Source: Emmonsiellopsis sp. PD_33
Lineage: Eukaryota > Ascomycota > Eurotiomycetes > Onygenales > Ajellomycetaceae
Reading direction: 5' to 3'
DNA length: 53,483 nt
NCBI GenBank assembly: GCA_032988165.1
Contig: JANTQF010000238.1
Coordinates: 1 to 53,483 of the forward strand
The notes beneath the pieces are model-generated. The model was not told the DNA's origin. It saw only the letters and a program-made list of their open reading frames with translations, and made no database searches. The translations under genes and the position numbers were made by a program. Shown here piece after piece: positions 9,767-21,472 of this stretch; within the stretch, counting starts at the first letter, position 1; every line of letters starts with the position of its first letter.

Positions 9767-12362
9767 CTACGACGCCGCATCCTCATCCCCCTCCCCATTC
9801 CGCCCACCACTACCACTACCAGCACCCCCCTCCCCATCACCCACCTTCCTCCCTTCCGCCTTCGCCCACCTCTCCTCCACCCGCTCCTTATGCTGCCGGT
9901 TTTTCAAATGCACCTCGAAATTATCCACAGTCATCGCCGGCCCGGGGGTATACAGTTTGCCCGGGCAATCATGGCATCTAATACGCGGGAAATATTTATA
10001 CGTGAGCTTCTGCCCGGCTTGCTGTTGCTGCTGCGTGGAGGAGGATAGGGGTAGGGAGGTCTGCGGGTCGACCGCCGTGTAGCGCATGGTTCCCTCGAAC
10101 GAGTCGCGCGGGTAGGATCGGGAGAGGTTTGTTAGGCCGCGTACGAGCCAGGTCGGGGGTGGGGGCTGCATGGGTATATCGTGTTAGTTTAGCGGTAGCT
10201 AAAACTTGGGATAGGTGAGGGGATAAGTACTGGATGGGGACAGGTCAAATACGTACCCCTGGAACCCCTGGTTGAGGGGGATTGGGCGCGTCAATGACGC
10301 CGTTCAATTGCGCTGGTGTGGGCCGTTTCGGTGTCCCCGCGCCCCGCTGCTGGGGTGTTGCTGACTGTGATTGTGATTGCGGCTGTGGCGGACCCATGGA
10401 ACTTCGTGCATTACTTGGCTGGGCCGATGAGCTTTTACCTGTCGGCGTAGTGGCCGCCGCCGGTGTGGCAGGCTTATTCTTCCCACTCTTCACATCCCGC
10501 ATATACTGCCTAAATCTCTCCCGACCAATCTTCAATTTGACAATCAACTTGTCCGGCACGTCCGAGCTGTCGTCTCGATAATCCCGTCGACGAGCGGACC
10601 CTCGTGGTTCATGGTGCTGCAGCGCCGAAAGTTCGGGGGTGGCGGAGCGGCCTAGGTTTGCGCGCATTGCGGCTTGCGCGACGGAGGCGGCACCTCTCAT
10701 GCCTCTCGTCCGCGCGGTGCCTTGGGCAAGGTGGGAGATAGCAGGAGAGTCTGCAGACGACTCGTCGCTTTCCGAATCATCCGAGTCGTCGCCTCCGTCG
10801 CGCACGCCAGCGGCGGCACGTCTGCTCCGGCTCGTGCCTGAGCGTTTGAATAAACGGCTTTCTTCAATTGAAGCTGCCGCTCCGGGAATAACAGAAGATA
10901 CGACGAGGGTACGGATGGTTCGTTGGCGATCCTTCAGATCGGGCAAAGCGGGGCCTCCCCGACGATTGACAGATCGCTTCTGCCGCCGTTGTTCGCGAGA
11001 AATCGAGACTTCGGTGCGCTCGAGTTCGGCTTCGTTGAGTTCGTAGAGGTAGGGTGTGAAGTCTTTGGCGGACTGGAAGGGGCGGAAAGGCGAGGGGAGA
11101 GGGGATGGCTGGAAGGATGATTTGAGGTCTGGATCCTCGATCGGACGCCCGTCGAAGGGGTGGGATAGAATATACAAGCTCTTGGTGAAGAGCTGGATTT
11201 GTTCTCTGATAGAATGCGCGATGGCTGTTGTAAATTCTCCTGTGAGAGAGAGGTCTTTGGTCATTTGGATAGCGAATTCCTCGGGGGAATTCATGGGATT
11301 GTTCATCTCCCATTCGAACTGGTCGACTAGGGTATGCTGGCCGATGGTGATGTTGAGTTTAATGAGAATGCGCATCTCATCGTTTTTGTATGCGTTATAT
11401 GGTAGATGCGGGTCTAGAGGTTCCTCCTCCATAAATACCTGAGGGTAGAAATCCGCCAATTGCTCCTGTATGCTCTGAGAAATTTGCCGCACTAGAGGGC
11501 CACACGACTCGAGAGTAAGACCCAAGTCTTCAACCAGTCTTTCTGCAAACACGTCGGGTGGCGTCACGCGATCGTGGAGGTTCCATGTGAATGTATCTCG
11601 GAGCTTTATCTTGTCCCATTCGATGTCTAGACGGATAGGCACTAAATCCTCAAGCTGTTCCGCCTGGGTGTTCATGTCTTCCCGTGATATGCGTAGATCC
11701 TTGGCTTTCCTCCCGCCCGGTCGCCTTCGATTGGAGGGATACAGCAGTTGAGGATGTTGCGATTTCAGGTCCGTTCGCGCGTTTCCATAACCCTCATACC
11801 CGGAGCCGAATATTGCGCCAGGGTTCATCTGCCGCTCATGCTGTAGGGATAGATAATAGTCCCGCTCAGCACGCTTCTGCTGGAGAAGCTCCTGATGCGG
11901 GTTCTTCCACGCCATTAGCGCAGCGTGATGGAACTCGCGATTTAGATATTGTTCAAGCTGTATCTTATCTGCGGGTGTTTCGCGGGGCCGGATAGGCATG
12001 GTGGATTCTGGAGGAGGCGATGTAGAGCGTATTATCGAGCCGGACCTTGACCGTTTGCGACTGAGGGTAGCGCCATTTTGTTGTGAAGTCGAGTCGGGCG
12101 ATTGAGGACGATTCGGTGTGTTGGAACGAGATCCAGAGGGCCCAGCAGTTGCTTCTGTCTCTTCAACTTCCCCTGGCGCATCCTGTGTTTCTTCCGCGTT
12201 GGTTGTTGGGGTAGACCCGTTCACTGCCTGGCCATTAGAAGCCGCGTTCGCCGCCGGTTCCTGAACAGCGGTGGCATCCTGTCCGGTCCAATCCGTCGCG
12301 TCCTGTGCAGGGTTCCCATCTTGCAGTGAGGCATCGACCTCCTGGTTCTCGGGTGAAGGCAT
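9767..12362 (-). CDS. snf5: SWI/SNF-family chromatin remodelling subunit Snf5 (SMARCB1/Sfh1 family)
   Basis: Two exons: 12362-10257 and 10165-9767, with a 91-nt intron (GTACGT donor, CAG acceptor, phase 0); 834 residues. The N-terminal ~120 residues are Ser/Thr/Gln-rich. The SNF5 domain spans about 235-430 with its two related repeats: PIRLDIEWDKIKLRDTFTWN ... VFAERLVEDLGL, and ILIKLNITIGQHTLVDQFEW ... FAIQMTKDLSL. The C-terminal exon has a short polyQ and a U1-like zinc-finger pattern (RIRCHDCPG ... VHLKNRQHKERV) typical of fungal Snf5/Sfh1. It is a core subunit of SWI/SNF or RSC; sequence alone does not decide which. The start is the ATG giving MPSPENQEV; the frame is open two codons further, but only from a GTG. 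Codon use is even, unlike several neighbours. Confidence 0.93.
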
Positions 12363-13685
12363 GGTCACGAAGCTGGGTTCAGTATGTCAAGGAAAGGAGG
12401 GATGCGACGGTGATGGCTATAGGGTCAGGAGAGTAGATTCGCGAATTGGATTACGAGAACTATGGACGCATTATCTGCTGTAGCTCATCGAGTACCTAGA
12501 ACAATGGCAATCAGTACAGACCGCGCAGAGGCAGTTAAACGCGCAGATCGGAAAATTACGCGCAACAGTGACGCTGTTTGGGGATGTGGCATATGGAGCA
12601 GCGGGCGCGACGCCATAGTCAGGGGGCAATCCACGCCACAACTAGAAGCCGGGAGAGAGAGAGAGCGGGGCAGGGTGTAGTATAGAGCGGCAAGCGGGGG
12701 AATATAAAGAGACACATACCCGAGTTGGCTGCAAACCGGTGTCCAGGAAGTATGTATCACTTGGGCAGCCGTGTGCAGTTCGGGCCACAGAGGCAAAGGC
12801 TGTGGTGATTGGAGCGCCGGGTCGGATAGACAGCCCGAGACGTCGAAGGGCCTGGATTCCGCGGAGTGCGTCGTTAACAAGAGGCTCGCGCGGAGGGATG
12901 AACCCGCTGTTGGTTTGTGATGCTTTGTGATCTGCTCCTTTTGCGGTCTCCTTGGATGTTTCTTTGGCTGCGGCGATGAAACCGCGAGGAGGCTGAGCTT
13001 AGTCAGCAATGACTCAGCGTCGGCCCGGAAAATGTGTCTGCCGAGGCTAGGATGGGATTCAGGGGGTTATTTGGATTAGGGGTTGAGGAATTGCTGTGTG
13101 GTAAGTGATATACTGGTTGTGAGGGTATTCACTATAGATACATTAGAGTGAAAGGGTGGTGGTGAAATTGAAATGGTTGGTTGAGGGTTGTTTTTACTTA
13201 TTCTAGACTGGAACCTCATGAGCCATAGTATATATTTCACATCGCTGATAGTTGAAGCAACGAGAAACAGAAACAGAAAAAAATCAAATTCGATAACCTC
13301 AATAAACCACGGCGGTATTTCATTATTAATTGGCTATATTAAACAACAGATTCAATTATTCGCTATTTCCAGATCAAGTCAAAGACGCAAGGAACGAGCC
13401 CATAAGAGGGAAAAGAGAAATGCAACAGCAACAGCCCGCATGAGGGATAATATTAATCACAGAAAGAAAAATAGTTAAAACATGACAAGAAGATCAGAGT
13501 AGAGTAAATAACTGGCATATAGCAGACAGCGCAAGCAAAAACACGCAGGATAAATCAAATTAAAAAAAGCCATTTCACATGAATACAGTATAACATTGCA
13601 AACAGAACAGAGCAATTTCCCCTGCTTCCCCTATTCACAGACGCATTTGAAAAAAGTTCCATTTCAAGCAACGTATAAAACATCC
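12363..13685. other. snf5 promoter/leader and pds5 3' flank
   Basis: 1.3 kb. The part nearest snf5 (12363 to ~13020) is its promoter and leader; it includes a GCN4/AP-1-type TGACTCA at 13010-13016. The part from ~13180 is AT-rich and should hold the pds5 3' UTR. A 174-codon minus-strand ORF at 12485-13009 and a 96-codon plus-strand ORF at 13188-13478 show no recognisable domain and are not called as genes. Confidence 0.6.
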
Positions 13686-16600
13686 TCAACGGCCCCTCCT
13701 CGTCGACCGCCTCGTTGTCACGGGAGCTGCCTCCTCTTCGTCCTCCTGTTCCTGCTCCTCCTTTTGTTTCTGCTTCCGTTTCTCCTTAGCTGTCACTTTC
13801 ACCTCCGGCGACGCAGCGGCCGAGCCCCCTTTTGACGGCCGTCCGCGCCCTCTTCGACCAGCAGGCGCGGGTTGTGCCTTGGTAGCTGTTACGGGGGAGG
13901 AGGATTTGGGTTCCTGTTGTTTTTTCGGTGTTGGAGTCGGTTTGGATCTTGAGGGGCGGGAGCGGGAAGGGGGAGGGGGTGGGGATGGAGATTTCTGGGC
14001 ATCTTCCATTTGCTCGTCTTCGTCTTCATCTTCAGCAGCGGCTGGCTCTTCTTCTTCCTCGTCCCCAGCTTCATCCTCATCCCCAGACTGTTCCTCTTCA
14101 CTCTCCTCTTCTTCTTCCTCCCCTCCCCCTTCCTCATCCCCACCCCATTCCTCCATCTCCATATCGTCCTCCTCAGTATCCCCCTCGGCATACGAAACCC
14201 CTGCCTTCAATCCTCGCCCACTCTTACGCCGCGAGCTAGTTGCCGTTGCCGAATGACCTCCAACATCCCCACCCTCCCAATCATCCTCATCGTTCGTCTT
14301 CCTCCGCTTAGTAGGCTGCTTAGCACCGGCTCCAGACGTGGAAGATTTGCGAATCGGCAGCGCGCGCTGTTTATTATCCTTCCTTGCACGCTTCGGTGAA
14401 AGCCGGCCGCCTGCAGCTGCACTCGCGCCACCGTCAGTCGTGTCTACCTTGCGCTTCTTAGCCTGATTCTGCGCGTGCGATTGGTTCCTAGGCTTCATGA
14501 ATGATCGAACAATGCGATCGAGACGATCGTCCACTTCCTCTGGCAGATAGTTCTTCTCCGCAATAGCCAACGCCTCCCTGTGGATGGGAATGGTGGTGAA
14601 CAGCGTGCTGGGAAGGCGCATCTTGCCCGGGTATGTCTGGAGAATGTTAGCGGCGCCATTACCGCCGCCGATTTTATGCTGTTGGGAATACACTTCTGCG
14701 AAGCGGCGCGTGGTAGCTTGGGCGAGGTCCGAGAGGGTGTAGAGGCGTGTGGAGATGGTTTCCGAGTCTGTGATTGCGTCGCGGACCTGCTTGACGCGTT
14801 GCATGATGTGGAAGATGAGGGAGAGGTTGTTTTCATTGGCGACAGCGGAGAGGTAGAAGAGAATGTAGCGGGCGAAGTCAGCGAGATCGTCGACCTTGGT
14901 GGCTTCGTCGGAGGTTTCCGGGGGGTAGTCTGGGTGGTAGGCTAGGAGGGAGAGGAGGCGGGCGGAAATAGATTCCATTACGGTGTGTTGGTCGGTTGCC
15001 TTGTCATTGCTTTGGGACTGGCGGGTGAAGAAGTGAGTTCGCGAACGGAGCCAGGTAAGTGTGCTGTCCCTTAGATTTGCGTTTGGCTCGAATGCGAGTA
15101 GGAAGGCGATAGTATACCATCTCGTACTCAGATGTGAGGCCTGGGTAAGCTTCTTTTTCAGCTGTGCAATGAAGCTGGATCGTACGGGTGCCAATGGGTC
15201 CTGCGCAACCAAGGCAACGACATTGAAATCCTTTGGTGTCAAGAGCTTCTCGCACAGCGCATGGGCGCTGCTAAGTTTGAGGATGAGCTTTGCAGCAAGG
15301 AGTCGGAGTCTTGATTTTTGCGCTGCTGGCGAGTTTTCCTTCTTAGACAGCTCGCCTTCATTGGCAACTAGCCTGTTTAGAATACTGTAAACAGGCTCGG
15401 CATATGAACGGAAACCCTGTTCATCTCCCGCGCTCTGTTTGGCGCGAACTCGGTTCACAAGTATTCTGAGAGCCCATTCCTTCGCTGCAGTCTCCTCATC
15501 GATGTCATCAGACCATGTATACCCAGAGGACGATTCTGAGGACCGGTTTTTCAACAACACATCATCCGTCGCAATGGAGATGATCGCGTCGCCCTCCTCG
15601 TCTGCAATCTCCGGAGCAAGCAGGTTGATTTGTGATATCGTAGCAAGCTTGGTAAGAAAATACTGTGACTCGTAGGTACATTTTTGAACCGACTTTTTGA
15701 TAAGATCTTTGGCGTACATTTCTTTTTTATCCGACGTGGCCATGATTATCGACACGGCATGCTTCGCGGCTCGAGGGAAGGAACTGTATAGCGCATAATT
15801 GGTGAGCGCGATCAAAAACTTGCGATCGGTAGGGAGTTTTGCAGGGAGCTTCTTTGCGAATCCTGCACATGCTTTTAGTATTTCTTCCACGCCCGCTTCA
15901 TCGGATTGTTTGGCGGTTGGAGCATGAGATTCAAGGTCCTTGCACATATCTTGAACATGTGCTTCAAGGACCTCTGGATTTTGCGATGATGTTTCCCTGA
16001 GCATTTCATGCGCTGTATTTCCTAGACCGAGCTCGTCGTTTCTGGACAATTGCATGATCGCGGGAATATGGCTCCGGTTGAAAATTAGGGAACTGCTGCG
16101 GTAAATAAGCGGGTTCAGAGTCTCGAGCAAGCTGGCCGGAGCGGATGTGTTTCCCTGGATGCGCTTCGACAGTTCCTTGATGGCTTTTATAACCGTCCGG
16201 TACTCACTTGTGGCAGCCATGGCGAAACGGATAAGTTGGTAGTTTCGTCTGTCGTGCATTTTGGCGAATTTCCACAAGTCTGCAGAGACTTTGGCTGAAT
16301 CTGGAAGCATTTTGGCCAGGGTATCGATGACTTTGGTTAATTTGGCCTTGATAATTTCTTCGTCGTGGTCCATTACACCGCCCTGATTTACCGTTAGAGG
16401 ATCGGTATGCGTATAGAAAGAGTATGAACTTACATTGTATTCTTCACAGGCCGACAGGTAAAACTTCATGAAGGTTGTCATCTTCAGTTGGCGGCCTTGG
16501 AACGCGAAAAACACTTTTTTTGCTCTTTCATCTAGCCCTTTGACCAGTGTGAGGATCCGTCGAACTCGTATCATTTCGGTATCAGGGTGACCGGTCCCAT

Positions 16601-18523
16601 CACCCACAGACTTTAGTTTCCGCGACTGGCTCGCATCCCCCTTCAAAGATTTGGACTTAACGGGGGGATAATTTAGGGGCAATAGTAGCTCAAAAATGAC
16701 GTGGTCAAGAAGAACCTGAATCTCCATGTTATTCGTGTAATAAGTGTTGAGTATTCTCGACGGGATATCTTTGAGAACCATCACGACTTGGTCATTATTC
16801 TCCTCGATTTCCCCAGACGCGACGCCCCACATCCGGCCTAGAATTCGCATAGCCTGTTCGCGAACGGCATGTTTCCGATCCTTGATGCGCTCGGCAAGGA
16901 CGGACAGAACAGAGTCTGGCTCAGAAAGGCCTCCATTTATGCCGAGTTTCTTGACGGCGTTGGCAAACCCAAAGGTCCCGACAACCTCTACAGCAGCAAT
17001 TCTAACCTTTTCATCCGCGTCTCCAAGCATCTTGGCAAGACTTTGAACGAGAGACACTTCTTCATCCGTACTTAATCCGGAGCCGCCAGCAGAGGTGAGG
17101 AGGATGCGACCAATCCCTGTAGCCCAGGCGGCCCGGACAGAGGCAGATTTATCCTGGCGTCGGCTGAGGAAGCTCTGATATGCGGTCGAGTGAGCTTGGG
17201 AGAATGGTTTGGGAGAGAGGGGAGTAAGAAGCGCGTTTGGCTGTGTGATTTGCGAATCGTCGGTCAACTTTGCAGGTGGGTATGCGGCGGGATCCATCGA
17301 TGTGGGTGGAGGAGGACCCGCGACGCCAATGCCTGCAGCAACATCGCCAATTGTCTGTGTAGCAAGCAGGCGCAGTGAAACAGACTCTGCGGACAGTTCC
17401 GCCTCTAGCTGGGGGATCACATTTTGGAGCACGTCTGGGCAAGCGCGCCAGACCTCTCGTATAAGTCGATGCGCTTTGCTCAGCTCTTTGATATTTTCGC
17501 CTTCGTCATCGGAATCGTCAAGGCTGGCGCGGCGATGGGAGGTCTTAGATTGTCCATTCGGTCCTGAAGGACCGGACGAATCTATAATCACATTGTTGAA
17601 ATATTGGCTCACGTAACTTGTCATCTTCTCTGGGCATGCGCTGCATATGGCCTTGGCCATGTTATAAGCGGGGGGGTACTCCTTCATGAGTAATGTGCCC
17701 TGCTTCGAATCCAAATGCGCCCCGTTCTTCTTGCTTTTACTGCCGCCGGCATGGTCGATGATCCGGGGATCAACGCGCAGGAATTGCGCGATAATAACGT
17801 CGATAATTTCCGGCGCGAGGATGGAGGATTCGTCGATAATGGGCACCAGCAATCGCGTCATATCATATTCCACATTTTTCGCTAATTCCTCGCCTGTCGA
17901 GGACTTGGAAGAGCCTGAGACGATATCAAAGCAGGATGAAAACAAGGGAAGAATCAGGGTATCGGGAGAGTCCAAGTCTGTCAGAAGCACGATACTTTTG
18001 ACTTCTGCAAGAGACGAAAGGACATAAACATGTTGTTCATTATAGGCATTAGAAGGGTCGGCAAGGGCGGGGATTATAGATGTGACGATGGTAGTAAATA
18101 TGTCCTTCACAGCAGTCAGCGCTCTCTGGACGGTAAGTGAACATATGTGTATCGGGGCGCATTTCCCACCTTTAGTTGATTGCCCGTAAACGGCGCATTA
18201 GGCGCACACAGGCGCAAAATATCCACGACGCAGCAAGCGGTCCATGCCCGCACGCCCTTATCTCTGTGTCCCAGCAAATGCCCACTCGCCAGTTCCTGCG
18301 AAACATTCGTGAGGGAATCCTTATCCGTCTCCTCCTGATCTAGTTGGCGCAGTTCAAGCGCGAGCGACTCCAACCTCTCCAGAAGGTCCGCCACGGGGAT
18401 TGCTCGTCCAGCACGCCATGATAGGGTGTCATTGAACTTCAGGCGGCGGAGGCCACTTGGCTCGTCATCTGGTTCGAGCGTGGTCGTTGCGGCAGGGTGT
18501 GCGAGTCGAGTGCGCGCAGGCAT
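13686..18523 (-). CDS. pds5: Sister chromatid cohesion protein Pds5 (BimD/Spo76)
   Basis: Three exons: 18523-18170, 18104-16434 and 16382-13686; about 1,573 residues. It is a HEAT-repeat protein along most of its length, starting LKFNDTLSWR, with the conserved PFTGNQLKDIFT junction at exon 1/2 and CVVDILRLCAPNAP just before it. Pds5 binds cohesin and controls its stability, acetylation and release; A. nidulans BimD is the orthologue. The last ~330 residues are disordered and basic, then strongly acidic (runs of Glu/Asp), ending with an AT-hook-like GRRGRGRPSKG near residue 1518. The first acceptor is ambiguous: I chose AAG/GAC at 18104, which restores QLKDIFT and sits 12 nt after a CTGAC branch point, but a CAG at 18126-18128 would add seven residues in frame. 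The second intron (51 nt) has no stop and keeps frame. An MCB and a TCACGTGA site lie upstream. Confidence 0.95.
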
Positions 18524-18791
18524 CGTTGGCTAAGGTGGGAAGAAGGGGGTGGTCTTTGTTGAATTATATGGTCATGGGTGTTGATGAAGAAGGGCGCGTC
18601 TGGGTGCTGGGAGTCGGGGGGAATCAGGCCAGGCCGCGGTGGGACAGGGTCAGAGAGGGTGTTGGAGGCTGGTCAGGAGCGACGGCCGCAGCAATGGAAT
18701 CGACGACTACCAGGTGGCTCCGGGCGACCTCAGCGCTCTATCTGACTGTTGAATTGAAGTTCGTCTGGCGGTTGGCGCGAACTCGAGCAAG

Positions 18792-18797
18792 ACGCGT
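18792..18797. promoter_or_regulatory. MCB-type element ACGCGT upstream of pds5
   Basis: Perfect MluI cell-cycle box 269 bp upstream of the pds5 ATG. MBF (Mbp1/Swi6) uses this hexamer to drive G1/S genes, including cohesion and replication genes, in yeasts. Use in this species is inferred; one hexamer can occur by chance. Confidence 0.45.
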
Positions 18798-18823
18798 CGT
18801 GGTTAAGCTCCGGGACGCTGCGG

Positions 18824-18831
18824 TCACGTGA
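18824..18831. promoter_or_regulatory. TCACGTGA palindrome upstream of pds5
   Basis: Perfect octamer ~300 bp upstream of the pds5 start, 27 bp from the MCB. Confidence 0.45.
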
Positions 18832-19022
18832 GCGCGATAATACCAAACAGAACAGTACTCCGTACGGTATGCGTAAGTTACCGTTGATTAGCCATGCGTT
18901 TATCTTTCAAAGGATCACAAGGCAATATCAATCCAACAGAAAAACTCCATTATGTAGGTAGTGTACATGTATTTACAGATCATCTATGAACAACAGGGTA
19001 TATAGCTAGTTTGCATCCATCC

Positions 19023-21203
19023 TTAAACTTCGAGTTGCGTGTACCACGCCTCAGCTTCCTCTTTATCCAGACGCTTCTGGCACCATTTCCACAGAGCGAC
19101 AAATTGCCCTTGCTTGAATTCGACCGATTTTCGCTGGACATCGGGCTCTACGATAAGAATACATCTCATTATAGTGCGGACAAGCTCGTCGTCAATCTTG
19201 ATGAACGGCCTTTCCCTAAACATCATAGGAACCCATGTTGAAAGGCATTTCGTGACCGCGTCCTGTTTTGCCGACTCCGCGTGGAGTTGGAAGAGAAGCT
19301 GATAGTCATTCTTGGCGCGGGCGATCCCAAAAAAAGGCATTTTCTTCCAGATTTCCCAGAACTGGTCAAAGCTTCGCTGGTAATAGTAGACCCGAAGGAG
19401 GGAATCGACTTCAGTCGGGCCTGGTCGTGAACGGCACACATCGAAGAGTTTGGCTAGGCGGGTTTGGACAATGAGAACTGCGTCGTATTCGTCCTTTGTG
19501 ATACGAATAGCGTTTTCTGGGCCTGGGCTATTGTCATCCAGCTTGGCAAAATACACATGCGATTGGAATGAAGCTCCGACCAAAAGCTTTGCTAATATTT
19601 GCGGGGTGAACGTGCTGATATTTCTGAGACATAGCTGGTCCACTACTCTCAACGCCAACTCCATTTCCGAGTCGGGGAGACGTACTCGAGGGCAGTCTGG
19701 GTTGAGAACAGGTTTGAATGAGAGCATCGCATCCAAAATTCGGAGGCCTAGAGGACGTGATAGAGGATAGTTGGAACGTAGGTGGCGCCAAAACGCCTCC
19801 CAAAGGACGATTTTGTTGTAACCAGGGTGGTGAAGGAGAATTGCTGCGCACATACGTTCAAGCTTTTGGGTAGACCTGAGCTCGGGATTCGATTGTAAAT
19901 AGAGGGCACGAAACCACCGCACCCAGGGGGTGGAAGTCATATCGTGCATCCCTTGTCCTAGTTTAGCCCGAGCCTTATCTTCGGGAATGTAGTTTAAATT
20001 TCGGATGGAGGAGTTAAATTCGGCGATACTGATCTTGGTCGTGGGGCAGGCGTCAGTGCCTGCGACTGGTTCGTCTTCTTCGACTTGTTGTAGGGATCTG
20101 GAATCTACTCTCTTCGATTGGGGTTCTTGCATACGGCGCAAGCTAGTGCATATACCCCTTCGTTGCTCATGATTCATTTGGTTTTGGTGTCTATGGCTCA
20201 CTCGATCGCCCAAGTCAGCCGATGCACCAGTTGCAGATTCACGGGTAGCACCCACTTGTTGCGAACCCTCCTCCGGCGACTGGGTCTGTGAATGGGTTCC
20301 ATCCCTGATGGAATTTCGCTCGAGAGTCCTCTGCCAAAGACCCTCCAAATCAAGTTCTTCCCTTTTTTCTTCTGTCACCATCTGCACAACAATACGGGTG
20401 CCTTCAACGGGTGTTCCAAATCCGATAAAGCCTGTCCTCCGAAATTCGTCTGGTTGGCGGGGTTGGCCACCGTCCACAGTCCCTACATTGACGCATATCC
20501 AGCCGGTTATGATTCCATCATCGGTTTGCGTGAGCGTAGATCCGGCGCTCTTAGCGAGCTTCGCTCGCCGAGCTTTTCGTCTTAGTTTGATCTTTAATTC
20601 ATTCCGCCCTAGAAGGCCGTCGGCATCGGGACGTAGCCTGTAGGTGGTTCGTAGCCATCGGCACAACCGATCTGCTGACACATTGAGATGCTTCGTGCTG
20701 CGAGCAGTGCCAACAATCATGATAAGATTGGCGCCTAGGGCAGGGGGCGGGTCAAGGCTTCGAAGGTCTAGAAGACTGAGATTGTCAAGACCAATGTCCA
20801 CAGATATATGCTCTAGAAGCACACCGAGAATTGGCGGTGGATTGGGTGGCAATGGAGGCAATTCTTGCTGCCGCCTCACAGGGTGTGAAACTGTCTCATG
20901 GACCTCTTCCTGAAGATACCACGGGACATGTTCCTCTGGCTGGTCTGGCGGATTCGAGTTCTCCTGCGCGCTGGCATTTTCGGGCACTGCCTCATCCACG
21001 GGCTCGGGACCTTGGGGCGGTTGACTAGAGAAAACTCTCACATGCTGAGGGGGGAAAGTTCGCGACGGGGGTGGGCGATGGAATCGGGGAGAGAGGGAGG
21101 CAGCCGACGGAGTCACCGCAACGCCAGAAAGGGCTACAAAAGACCGAACGATGGTATGGCAACAGGCATGGCACTGAATGCCCTTCAGCACAGCCCGACT
21201 CAT
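19023..21203 (-). CDS. atp25: ATPase synthesis protein 25, mitochondrial (Atp25)
   Basis: Single exon, 726 residues. The N-terminus is an Arg/Ser-rich presequence (PRFHRPPPSRTFPP region). Residues ~120-290 form the Iojap/RsfS-like domain (GVLLEHISVDIGLDNLSLLDLRSLD region, then MIVGTARSTKHLNVSADRL and GWICVNVGTVDGG). The C-terminal ~330 residues are the fungal M-domain (NYIPEDKARAKLGQGMHDM, LYLQSNPELRSTQKLERMC). In S. cerevisiae the protein is cut in two: the C-terminal half stabilises the mRNA of Atp9 (OLI1) and the N-terminal half helps assemble the Atp9 ring. It is nuclear-encoded and acts at the inner membrane. Length fits the family. It shares a 269-bp divergent promoter with nmd3. Confidence 0.93.
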   Translation of the reverse strand: MSRAVLKGIQCHACCHTIVRSFVALSGVAVTPSAASLSPRFHRPPPSRTFPPQHVRVFSSQPPQGPEPVDEAVPENASAQENSNPPDQPEEHVPWYLQEEVHETVSHPVRRQQELPPLPPNPPPILGVLLEHISVDIGLDNLSLLDLRSLDPPPALGANLIMIVGTARSTKHLNVSADRLCRWLRTTYRLRPDADGLLGRNELKIKLRRKARRAKLAKSAGSTLTQTDDGIITGWICVNVGTVDGGQPRQPDEFRRTGFIGFGTPVEGTRIVVQMVTEEKREELDLEGLWQRTLERNSIRDGTHSQTQSPEEGSQQVGATRESATGASADLGDRVSHRHQNQMNHEQRRGICTSLRRMQEPQSKRVDSRSLQQVEEDEPVAGTDACPTTKISIAEFNSSIRNLNYIPEDKARAKLGQGMHDMTSTPWVRWFRALYLQSNPELRSTQKLERMCAAILLHHPGYNKIVLWEAFWRHLRSNYPLSRPLGLRILDAMLSFKPVLNPDCPRVRLPDSEMELALRVVDQLCLRNISTFTPQILAKLLVGASFQSHVYFAKLDDNSPGPENAIRITKDEYDAVLIVQTRLAKLFDVCRSRPGPTEVDSLLRVYYYQRSFDQFWEIWKKMPFFGIARAKNDYQLLFQLHAESAKQDAVTKCLSTWVPMMFRERPFIKIDDELVRTIMRCILIVEPDVQRKSVEFKQGQFVALWKWCQKRLDKEEAEAWYTQLEV

Positions 21204-21472
21204 TGCGAAGAGTGTCGGTGCAGAGCTCGCGAATTGGGCGGTGCAAAGCTCAACGTCGTCTCAATCTCTTCGAGCGTTGTCGTCGGCGAAAAAAAAAAGA
21301 CGCGGCCCGGAGACTCGGCGGAATGTAGATCCGGGATGCTGACTAACCCACTTATCAGATCCCAAGAGGGGCAAAACATTTTGACATTTTGCGATTGATT
21401 TCCAATCTCATTCTTCCTCTTCCCTCCTCATTTCCTCCACCCCCCCCGTCTGAAATATCCCCAGCTGTCATA
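21204..21472. promoter_or_regulatory. Shared divergent promoter, atp25 / nmd3
   Basis: 269 bp between the two start codons, with CT-rich tracts on the nmd3 side (21405-21455) typical of fungal core promoters. Confidence 0.75.

Larger units (their letters stand above)
18524..19022. promoter_or_regulatory. pds5 promoter and atp25 3' flank
   Basis: 499 bp. Contains an MCB (ACGCGT) and a TCACGTGA palindrome 27 bp apart, ~270-310 bp upstream of the pds5 start. Bases ~18840-19022 are more AT-rich and should hold the atp25 3' UTR. Confidence 0.65.

Noticed and set aside
12485..13009. 174-codon minus-strand ORF upstream of snf5
   Set aside because: No recognisable domain and biased composition; it lies in the expected snf5 promoter/leader.
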